A DNA stretch of 64,000 bases from Choristoneura fumiferana (lineage: Eukaryota > Arthropoda > Insecta > Lepidoptera > Tortricidae). Below are positions 32,301 to 44,300 of this stretch, piece by piece. The stretch is taken from the NCBI RefSeq assembly GCF_025370935.1, contig NC_133473.1:3260056-3324055 (forward strand), written 5' to 3'. How positions within the stretch are numbered: the first letter of the stretch is position 1; each line of letters opens with the position of its first letter. Made by a program: the position numbers and the translations under genes. Under the pieces are notes generated by a model. That model made no database searches, was not told the DNA's origin, and saw only the letters and a list, made by a program, of their open reading frames with translations.

Positions 32301-35300
32301 CGGAATTCATGTGCAAAATTACATTTAAAATTTACCACGAGCTTTACCGTGAAGGAAAACATCGTGAGGAAACCTGCACAAACCTGCGAAGCAATTCAAT
32401 GGTGTGTGTGAAGTTCCCAATCCGCACTGGGCCAGCGTGGGAACTACTGCCCAAGCCCTCTCATTCTGAGAGGAGGCCTGTGCCCAGCAGTGGGACGTAT
32501 ATAGACTGGGATTATTATTATTATTATTATTTTCGGTCGAAAAGTATGACATTTGTTTCCATCATGGTGTGGTTAATATTTTTTAAGTAACTTTCAAAAC
32601 TATAACAATACCAATATCATTTAGCAGTTACATTAAAATTCTCAGAAACGGGGGTTCCTAATATCTGAACCCTAAACATATCAAGTATTATAATCGTATC
32701 CAATAAGATTACATCTCATTCATGTCGCAACTCAGGAAATTGGAACCATCGAGAAAATTTGACATCGCACTCGTATGTAGGTATACTACCTACTCAAAGA
32801 TATTGTAATTCTCATTTTTAGTAATTCATTTACCTGCAAGGAATACTGTAAAATTTATTCGATTTGAATTGTTTTATTCCAATAACAAAATTAGGCCATA
32901 TTTTTTCTCAATCTCCTTCATCGTCTCTTTCTAATGGTAAATACAAATAAAGTTACAAGCTTATGCGCGTTAGACAAATCTTAGATCTAAAGCGCTGTTG
33001 GTATATTCAGAAGATAAGCGATAATTATTTATGACGAGCTTTTGATAGTCGCTGATAAATAAAGTTGTATAAATACTATAAAATGAAGCTCACCTTTGCC
33101 AGATACGCCTTCATGTAGAAGTTTCCGAAGAGCACGATGAAAGATATCATGTAGAATATGAGAACGTAGTGCATCCACAGGGGGAATTCGCAGCCCATGC
33201 GGATTCCGTTGATGCCCAGGACGAGAGCGCACGTGAATTGGATCTGGAAAACAATGAAAAATAAATGTTAATTTCTCCGGTCTAAGGTTTATTCAAGAGG
33301 GTTGATAGGTGTAGAGAAAGAAGAAGACTAACAGTTAGAATCAGTATGGCACCGAACAGACCGAATCAAATCATCTGCTGCTTCTAGTTGTAGGTACCTA
33401 CGATGCAGGTTCCTTTCTCTAGATAGGCTGGTAAAATCGTGTGGCCAAATCCAAAATACATACCTACTTCGATGATTGAAGCTAAGTTATTTAGAGCACC
33501 TGCTCATGAAGGGCCAAGCAAAGGTGGGATGGCCATGTTGTGCGAATGGAGGATTCCAGATTTCCTTTTTACTCACAGCTTCCTCGGGGAAAACGCTAGT
33601 CCAGAAGGCAGTTTTTGCGTTACAAGATAGTTCACAAGCGGCGATTAACATCTTGCAACGTACTGTATGATGGTTGGCAAGAGCTTGTGCATGGACAATC
33701 TGATTGGCGTATAAAAATCAAATTGTAAATAGTTCGTCTTGAACATCTTGACTCCAAGCGCCAGTTACAAAAAAACTAAATCCAAACCTGTGTACATGTA
33801 CTCGTACACTTGTGTATGTATACTGGTAACTCTTCGGGACAACTGTTCTGTGCGCCTGGCGACCGCATATTTAGCACAACTTCGGAATCATAAGCCATAT
33901 AATTTGCTCACTCGAGTGAAACATAACAACTTAGTTCGTGAAAGGGTTCGCCGTTGGCGGATATCACGACATATTAACGTTATACAGAATTCGTTAAATA
34001 TTTATGAACCAAAAAAAAAGTGATATCTTTGAGTTTTTAGCTAGATAAATACTCAGAGTGATATCAATCATTATCTCTGTCTAGCTCTAGACCTTTGCCA
34101 TTAAACCTAGTAAGTTCATTGTATTTACGAAGGTCCCTTTCGCAGAATCTTTATCGGATTTTAAGAGTATTAAAATCAAGTGGTTTTTATTGTTTGCATG
34201 CTTACCCAAGCCGAATTTGGCGCACAGTGAATAACATGTATTATGTACCATCTTGTATGTACCCATTTTCTGCAATAAACTTTATCTTATCTTATCTTAC
34301 GTGTCAAATATTTTGTGGTAGTCTGACAGACTAACCCTCTGTTTCATCATCCATTGATTAAATTTATTTGACGGATAAATGTGATGCCCTCTGTTTTGTT
34401 CGAATAGATGAAGACGGCATCACATTTATCCTTCAAATAAAACTAATCAATGGGTGGTGAAACTGCCCCTTAATATAATACTATTAAGGGGCAGTTATAC
34501 CAATATTTTTTTACTCAGGAACTTATCGAATGATTTCTGTTTTTTATTTTCTGAAAATTACTAATTATATGCTTACCAGTTGAAGAATGGTGAGGTATTT
34601 TTTCCACCATAGGTACTTGCTGACGGAAGGACCGAAGACAGATAGGCCGTAGTAAGTATACATCAGCACGTGGATTGCACTGTTCACCATGGCAGGAAGG
34701 AAAGCTGAAACAAACGTTCAAAATAAGAAAATTATTCTAAGGAGATTATATTTTTACAAGCTTTTATTTAGTTTCACCTGTCCTGTTGTCTGTCTGTTTG
34801 TCGGTCTGTCTGTCTGTATACTTATGTAAATTGCGTGACAATACAATAATCTGGTAGTGACATCCTGGTAGTCCGGCCAGGATCGTCTCCACAGGACGGA
34901 ACTCTTCAACGGTTAATGGCATCGACTTGAAATTGGTATGCAAATGTAGTTTGGGTAATGATACAAGTACAGTCAACAAAAAGTACAGTCAGTAAAAAAA
35001 TCTTGTATTAAACATGAAATTTATACCAAAAACTTTTAAAATAACAAGAGCTCAATCGCAAGTCGATTCTATTGAAATATAAAAATACACATTCATTTAT
35101 TTTTAACAAAAATAATATGTATGGTGGGGTAGAGGCGACATTTAAAAATAACTAGCTTTCTTTTCGAATTTTTTAGTGCCTTTCTAAACATCGCAAAGAT
35201 TTTATGATTCTGAAAATAGCTAACCCAATAACCTAAACTCTGAAGCCTACGTTATTATGTGTAGACTTGTTAATTTATTTTGGTTATTAGAGTGTGAAAT

Positions 35301-38300
35301 CCAATTAGTATACGTTAAGTTCATAAAGATACGAGTAATTGTGTCAAGTAAATTCACGAAGGTCTGTGTGTGTGTGTGTATTCGGTACTCCTTCATGCAA
35401 AAATGGCTCAACTGATTAGAATGAATTTCGGTATCTAGATAGCGGGACGTATGAAATAACAAATAGATTAATTTTTATCCCGATATTCACGGGATCAGGA
35501 TAATAACAATAAAAACATTTAAATATTTCGAGCAACTTGGCCCATACAATAAATACCTTACAGACAGAGATACATACAAATACCTGGAAAAATAAAAATG
35601 CCCTGAATACATGAGGCTAGGTTTTCAACAACTAGGTTTGCTCATATTCAATTTACACACTGTATATCAAAGAGTGTTTCACTGTCGGTAGGCAACCAAC
35701 AACAGAAAATCATATTTTCTACCATTGTTGTTATCTTCAGAATTTTAGCTATTTTTATTAGACTTACTGGATCCACTGGGCACCCATTTGATGCCAATCC
35801 ACCAGAAACTGAACATGGTGGAGTGATGGTAGACATGGAGGAAGGTCAGCTGTTCATCCTTCTTCCTGAGGATGAAGAAGAATGTATCGCAGAACTCTAG
35901 CAGCTTCGAGAAGTAGTACCACCACACTGCGTCCGCTATCTGAAAAAAAAAGTTAACAATTACTTATACGTGTTCTTGGCCTTTCATCATCATAAACAAT
36001 AGGTGGAGATGAGCGGAGCGGAGAGAACACGTCTGCAGGGCTACTACGAAACTCAAAACTCGAAGTTCGTGACGTGCGGTCCCTCTGACACTTATACTAT
36101 TTAGGGACGGTACGATACGAACTTCGAGTTTCGAGTTTCGTAGTAGCCCTGCTGATGACAATGAGGCGGAAACGAGATGTGGATTCAACTAATATGATTG
36201 GTCGATTCTTCCACGTCTCCTCTCCGCTCCGCTCGTCTCCGCCTCAGTGGAGCCACAGCCTAGATACCTGTTTCACCACTTAATGATAAATTTTATGTGA
36301 CAGATATTCGTTTTGTCGAAATAAACAGGGCATCGCATAATGTGTTACTTACATAAAATTTATTGATGCGTGATGAAGCTACAATTTTAACATGATTATC
36401 TATGACTATGATACATTTTGATTATCTATTTTCTACGGTTGCATTGCAGGAGACCATAATAATAATTCATTGTTTGAGTTAATTTAAATTTCGGTTCTTT
36501 TATCTTTTCATTGTACTTTTAATGTCTACTCGTGTCTGATATTGATTTCCTGTCATTGATATCCGGAAGAGATCCCTTTAAGGGATAATTTCGCCTCTGT
36601 ACATCTTATTATCCTGTGTTCTGTTATTTTCATTGTTTTACAATACAATACAATACCAATTTATAATAAATATAAAACTTGATACCTCCTAGTATTCATG
36701 AGAAAAGGGTGATGACAAACACACGGATACTGAAGTTTTTTTTTGTGGCACGGAGACCCAGAAGCACTTTATATAATTTTTTTAACGATTACAAGTATCT
36801 TAGGTAAATACTTACTTGTAACTCATCCGAGTCGTACTTCTGCCGACACGGCTCGCAAATATAGCTATATCTTAGCCTAAACGAGGCGGTCAGCAACCTT
36901 ACGGCTATAAAGGCATTTAGACCAGCCATGGCCAGGTTATAGGGCACCAGGAGCCATGTCAACTGGAATGGCTGACGGTTCTTCATTAATTTTGGTCCTA
37001 GCCAGACGATGAATAGATATAGCGCTGTGTACACGACTGTGGGGAGAGGAGAGTCCACTAGCGGCCATCCTTTTGTTCTACCATCTGTAACAAAAAATAA
37101 AACTGCTTAGTCTCTAGTAAAGGACTCGTGAAATATTTTTTACGGTCAAGTGCAGTGTGTCATTACAAAGTTCATGTCTCAAAAACGATATCCGAATTTT
37201 ATCAAACATACCTAAAAGCCACCAAAGAACAAAGGAAAAAGAAAAGGAAAAAGGATTATTAAGGATCTACCCTGGGTCATGATTCATGTTCGACTGTACG
37301 ATGCCACAGACAGACAGACAAACAGACATGGGCGTCAAAATAACACCCCTCTTTTTGCGTCAGAGGTTAAAAATACCGTGGTATTGGCCTTATTACGTCT
37401 TTGGTCCATATTTTGGATAATTTCTTATTATTAAACTCGACGTTTGTAATAATGTCGTGCGTGGCCTTTGTAACGCTTAATAATCTATAGCTCTGCTTTC
37501 CCACAGTGAAATACGACTAGTATTAATTGAATGTAGCCTAACTCACGATTCATAAACCCACCGAATGAGCTGCTAGAACATCAGTAGAATCAGTATTCTA
37601 CTGAATCTAAGGTACCTACTGTCTATCAGGTATCTTAAAGAAAAATAGATATATATTTTTCTCACCAATTTTATGAGTTCCCAACATTTATCATGTCATT
37701 AGTATTCAAATCTTGTCAGATAGAAATAACTCCTTAGATATCTTAAGATCGACGGAGAGCAGCAATAGGTATTCGATAAAGCGGTTTGATTTCTTTGTAT
37801 TTCGTGTAAAATTACGAACCTATTCTCTTTTATGTGTAACTCAATAACCACTTTCAGAATATTACGAGTATCTTGAAATGTTATATTTTCTTTAAGAGTA
37901 TAAATTGAGTTAAAATCTATCTTTGAAGCTGCAATTGCTTTGAACAAAATAAATGAATGGTTGAAAGCACAGCCACAATACCGTTACGTTCCAAAGATAA
38001 CTAAGCTTAAATAGAATTATAATGTTTTAATATTTCTATACTACGGTATAAATATACGACAATATGTAATACCTAAGAGATTTTTGAGTCGCCGGACGAG
38101 ATTTGAATTCGCACTTGTGGTTGTGGCTGTGGCCAGAGGTGTCTTGCTAACTTGTGGGTAATATTTACCGCGTTGGTCCTTTACTCGTAACAGGAGCAAA
38201 TAATTAAAAAAACATAGATCGTATTCGTCAAACTAAACGACATTAGTTCATCGGCTTTTAAAACTAATTGAGTCTTTAAATATTGCCTTTTCAAATGAAT

Positions 38301-41300
38301 GAAATACAATTAATTATCAATGTACGCTATCCTAGAGCCCAAATTGACGTCGCCTGTCACCTACCTGTCATGCTACAAACATCAAAAATGTTGCTTTAAA
38401 TTGAAAGTGGAGCTGCTATGTAGCTGAAAATTATTGGGCTCCGCAGAAAAGCAGCGTTGCTGCACCCACTTGTGTAACAAGTAATAACACATGCTGAGTG
38501 GAGACCCTTTTTCGCTGACAATTGATGATTGGTGCTGGTTAGTGGTGGTAATTTTGGAACTGTAAATAAACATTTTTTCTTTCTTTCAACTGATCACGCA
38601 CCGGGGCTTTGGCGATCGAGCTAGCAGTCAAAAAAGAGCCTATGCCTAGCAGTGGAACAATAGTTTTTTCACACCTCTCCTTCAAAAAAGTAACTTTTCC
38701 TCCCTGACGAGAGGGAGCAAAGTGCAACTTTTCTGTTCAAGGCTTTTCTAAGGATTTTATTGCAAATGCAATTTTTTGAAGTTGATAATCGTAAAGCCAC
38801 GCCTTTGTCTATGCTGATTGCTCTTTAATAATACCTATTTATTTATTTATTTTTCAAATTTTTTAATGCTCGGTGTGAAAAGTTGTATGAGCCACTCGGG
38901 AGCAAAATTATTTTCATCTTGGGCGTTAACACTTGAATCCGTCATTACGCTCAGGATTCTACTTTAGAATCCCTCGATACGCTCAGGATTCTATTGTAGA
39001 ATCCTTCGCTACATTCTGGATTCAATGTACGCCCCCGCCGTAAATACACCATTTTGCTCCCTTGTGACACAAATAACTATTGAGACATCAAAGATTACCT
39101 AGTCTGAAACTCAGCTAGAAGAGTTAAATGATTGTTTGAATCAGCCTTTACTTTACGGAAGTCCATATCAATGAAGGGGAACAATTACTTTGCTCACCCG
39201 CTGCTCTGCTGTTTGTTTGCTCTGAAGATGAGCTCTGGTTGAGTTCGAACCGCGTCAGCGTATTGTGGTGGTGGTGATAGATTTGTATGCTTTGTGTGTG
39301 GAGGTGGACGAACTGTATGGAAACACATTTCTTGCATAATTGTTTCATTATATTAACAAGAGTTATACTTGGTTTTGTAGGGTCACATTCCTGAACAACT
39401 TTAGAAGGCGAGTCCTGCAACTTCTCTGATTTAAGTAAGTAAGTTTGTTTTATTTTCATTAAATGTGGTTAACAATGGAATGGAATGGAAGTTTTAGTGG
39501 TAAGCGTAGTATGAGTTAGTTCACTGCTCACAACGTAATAGCGACTCGCAAAATTTCAATAGCCGAGTTACATTACTTACACTTGAATTTGTAATGTTAA
39601 TTCGACAGTTTTGATGTAGGCGTTACAATTCAAGCCCACGTTTATCACCGAACCGGTCAGGTTCAGGTTCAGGTGTGGGTCGTACGTACATACCTATTTA
39701 GGAAGGGTTTTGTATGAATTTATGTCAAATATGGTTGCTAGCCGGGTTGGGTACGGGTTGGTACGGTACGGTCGCCATGGTACCGTTTTTGTCAAACTTA
39801 AAAACTAAAATTGCTAAAAGTGTCTCCGAAGCGGTAACGTTTTGTGTGCTCTACCTACCCCATTTGGAAATACAGGCGTGATGTTTGTGTGTGTGTGTAT
39901 TGTGAGACACAGATTTAATTATTTCAATAAGTTACACGGATCAGTCATATTATTAATTGAATAGATACGTGATGGACCTGTTTTTTTAATAATAGATTTT
40001 TAAAACAGTTTATTAAAAAACCCTGAAAATACACGTTTCTTGTATATTTATTTGTCATTTTAACTAGGGGGGCTACGAAATTCGAAAATCGAATTTCGTT
40101 TTCGACCGTTCCTCTCTCTCGTATCAAATAATATTAGCGTAAGCGGGACAGCAAGATAAGAAGTTGTAATTTTGTACTTCGTGCCTTACTGTTAAGGTAG
40201 AAAATATACTTTCCTATGACAGGCGGCCGGACAGAAAGCGCAACTTGCGACAAAAAACTTGGTCGCCGTGTAGTAACTGTTACTAATTCATTTCTTTAAA
40301 CTTCACAGGATTCATTTAAAATTATGACAATCAGGATTTGAAGCTTACAAGAAATAAAATAAGAGTTACTTACTAGGATCGGGTTAAGTGGCAAGCTCTC
40401 GTTTCGGAGGCCAAGACTCATTTTGGGTCACTGAGCCAAACTAGTTAGTTAGTTAGTTACTAAATTGTAGCAGTAGCATGGGTAATGGCTCCGTTATAAC
40501 CTTTTAAATACGGAGCCCTAAACATGGGTATAACTTAGTCCCAGCAACCCTTCGTGGTCATGGGCCTTTGAATATCAAATACTTATTAAGTTATCTATAG
40601 TTTCAAGTTCAAGTGTCTCCATTTAAATTTCTTGTTCATTTTTTTCACTGCGTCACAACGAGGGTCGCAAACGTTCTCAATCCATTGCTCGGTTAAGACT
40701 AACGTAAGTTAGTTAGTTGGCTAAACGGGCAATGCAATAAAAATCGCCAACTGATCGCTGAAAGCTGTACCTAGCTATATAGTACGCTTTGGTTAAGTTT
40801 GAAGTAATTATGTTTACTGTGAAAATGATTAATTGCTGTTAGAATATTCATTTTCAAGAAAAAGCAATATTTACTGATATTGAACGAAGGAGCTGAATGA
40901 GAGAATTTAAAAATATAAGGCTAGCTTTAGCCCACGACTTCGTCTGCAAAGAATCCGTTTGTCTTCCCTCGGGAAATATGCAATTTTTGCGGGGCAAAAA
41001 TTATCGTATCTCCTCCGGGTTCTGCGGTTTCGACGTGAAAATACAGACATCAGGGCTGCAAGGAGGCTACTACGAAATTCGAAAATCGAAGTTCGTATCA
41101 TACTGTCCCTCTCACTCTCGTAATAAATAAAATTAGCATCATCGGGACGGCAGGAGACGAATTTAGAATTTTGCATTTCGTAGTATAGGGCTACAACGAA
41201 ACTCGAAGTTCGTGTCGTGCGGTCCCTCTGACACTTATACTATTTAATATGAGAGCGAGAGGGACGGTACGATACGAACTTCGAGTTTCGAGTTTCGTAC

Positions 41301-44300
41301 TGCAGACACCATCCTAACTGTGATTGCAGAAAGGATTGACTGTCCGTACATCATACACTGTTGTGGACTTCACAAGCCCAGTAACATGTGAGATGGTGTG
41401 AAATTGATAAATGTTTTTAAATTTTATTGGAACTAACATAATATGAGTCACGAGCTTCGAATAAATCGGTCATTAACGTACTCTTGGTTCTATAACGTAA
41501 CCGGCCGCTGGTTGTTACTCTCGTTTATGTAAGATGGTCGATATAGCCGTTAAGTTATATAACGGTCAAGTTTGAGCTGAAATAATACTGAGTTCCGTAT
41601 TAACAAAACTTTATGTGCATCCATCTATCTTATTCGGGATCGGGTATAGTGATAGGTATTTTAAAGGCAAAAGTTTGTGGGTATTTTATGTATGCGAGTT
41701 ACAGGTGTTTTTGTAAATAAATAAATAAATTATAGTTATCATTCCGACTTTTAGGTTAATATATATAGGCCTCTAGGTTGGCAACGCATCTGCAATACCC
41801 CTGGTGTTGCAGATGTTTATGGGCGGTGGTGATATTTTACCATCAGGAGACCCATTGCTCGTTTGCAATCCAGTCGAATAAATATAAACCGTTACAGAGA
41901 TAGAACGAAAACAAAAAAGAGGAGTCCGATACAAGAACCATAATTGTTTACACCTGCAGTACGTTACGAACTTGTGTATTATTCCGATCATTTTTTAAAG
42001 ATGTACCTAACTACGGATCCCTCAGTGCGCGGGTCCAACTAGCACTTTCCCGGTTTACTATTCACGGAACCTAAAAAAACCTTTTATTGACCGCAAAATA
42101 TAATGTCCACTGGTGTGTTATATAAAACATCACACTATTACGTCATGTAACTCGCGAAACGTCGTAAGCACATTCATGGTACGGCTCATACGTCATTTTA
42201 TTCCTGCGGCTTAGGAGAAAGTGGTCGTAGGCGCAGCTTCCGTTTGCGCAACCATCTCAAGAACTGACACGGTGCATAAGCATATAATTCCAGATTAGGA
42301 AGTATCATTAATGCGAATGAAAAATAACTTTAAAATTTAAAAAAAATATTTAAAAAAACTGCTAGTACGAAATTCGAAAATCGAAGGTCGTATCCACGTC
42401 GTATCGTACCGTGCCGCTCACTCTCGTATTAAATACATTAGCGTCAGCGGGATGGCAAGATATGAAGTTCGAATTGTGCACTTCGTAGGATAGGACCTGA
42501 AGGCCTACTCCAAAGTTCTAAAATCGAAGTTCGTATCGTACCTTCTCTCTCGCTCTCGTATTAAATAGTATAAGTGTCAGAGGGACCGAACGACACAAAG
42601 TTCGTTTTTCGAAATTCGTAGTACGAAACGAACTCGCGTAGAGAGGGCTTCACACAGTGACCAGCATCAATATCTAATATGGGTAAAAAACTTAAGAAGA
42701 TGACCTGGTTGTATGTAGTAGTGTGCAGAACTGGATACGGGACTTAAGTCATTTTTCGAATATGGAACGTCGACTTATCTATACGGACATGTTACCATAA
42801 CTATTAATTAATCTATGACGTTACTACTACAACCCGACCAAGCTAAGTTTGCACCTCGCGTCTTAACAAAAACAAATCAAAAAATTTAAATTCAACAAAT
42901 AGGAGACGAAAATTCGTACGCGTATCGGCGACAGAGACGCTTACGCGACAGGGCAATCGCGGAAAGGTACATTTTAAATTTTTGAACTGTTCTTGTTAAT
43001 TGCGAGGTGCAAACTTAGCTTGGTGGAGTAGTTCAGAGAAAAAAAATGAATTTATTTCAATAGGCAGGTATTGTATGTGTATGTGTGTATGAGAAAAGGG
43101 GGAGGGGCAATAAATGCACTGAAAAAGTACAAAAATATTTATTTGTGATTCTTGCAGCCAGACTTTTTATTTGCCATGATATCACACGGTACAGTATGTA
43201 TTTGATGACGTTTTTGCGAACCGGTGCAGATTTTTTTGACATTCATAAGTGCTTGTTATAGCTTAAATTTAATAAAAATATTTTGAACTAAAAGATCTTA
43301 TGATGGTTGAGCTTATGCAAAATATGCGTGTTCATGCAGTTCCTCCACCTCCACACTGTAAGAACACACACAAACCCATCTATTACTGCTTTTATAATTT
43401 AATAAACAGTCTTTGGAATGAAATCAAGTATTGTATATAATAAAATAGACAAAAATACTTTGACCTATTCAAGAGATTAATTGTTTTGCAATAGGTTCTA
43501 GGTTTTCACATCATTGAATGTCTGTGGTCGGATAAATGGCGTCTTTGTTTACACTTTTCATAAATTGAATCGAAATACAATATACATCTATTTTTTTTGT
43601 GAGCTTTAATATTACTTCAAAAGCCAAAATGCAATTAAAAAACACTCTTTTTAGACAAGTAACCAATTATAAACGTTTCATATTAGATTAGATAAGAAAT
43701 ACTAAGTCCAATTTTAAATTTCATAAATTTAAATCTCAAAAAAGTATTTCTGCGACAAATAATTAAAAGTGATGGATGAAATGTACGGAGCGAGGCTAGT
43801 TTAATGAAGTGTTTCTATTGGTCCATAAAAAACATATTCCCCGCAACACAACTTCGCACATCTCCATTTGTCACTGTAACTCCCCAAGTACAAATTAAAA
43901 CGGTGGTTGTGGTTCGTTAGTCTAACAACTGGTAGCATGGTGTACGGTTGTGTCACTCTGAAGATGAGCTCTGGTTGAGTTCGAAACGCGTCAGTGTAGT
44001 GTGGTGGTGGTGATAGATGGGTTTGTGTGATTTGTGTGTGTTCTTACAGTGTGGAGGTGGAGGAACTGCATGAACACGCATATTTTGCATAAGCTTAGCT
44101 ATCCTAAGTTCGCGGGTGAGCAAGGAAATTATTTTAGTTCATTGATATGGACCTCCGCAAAGTAACGCCTGATTCAATAAATTACACCCTGTTAAATCAA
44201 CCACGGCCCCGACCGGGGATCGCCCACGATCCAGCCTGGAGATCGTTTACGAGTTAATCGCATCAACTTTGACTTAGTAGGCACCTATTTAAAGACGCTC

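Larger units (their letters stand above)
29388..33093 (-). other. ELOVL intron 5
   Basis: 3.7-kb intron. It holds a + strand AATAAATTCTTTCT repeat tail (about 29520-29637), a fragment of the 54.8-kb family (29915-29985), the SINE at 30021, the Helitron at 31217 and the SINE at 32214. The remainder is AT-rich with no other gene. Confidence 0.8.

Noticed and set aside
32243..32590. 115-codon + strand open frame
   Set aside because: Entirely within a SINE and its (ATT)n tail.
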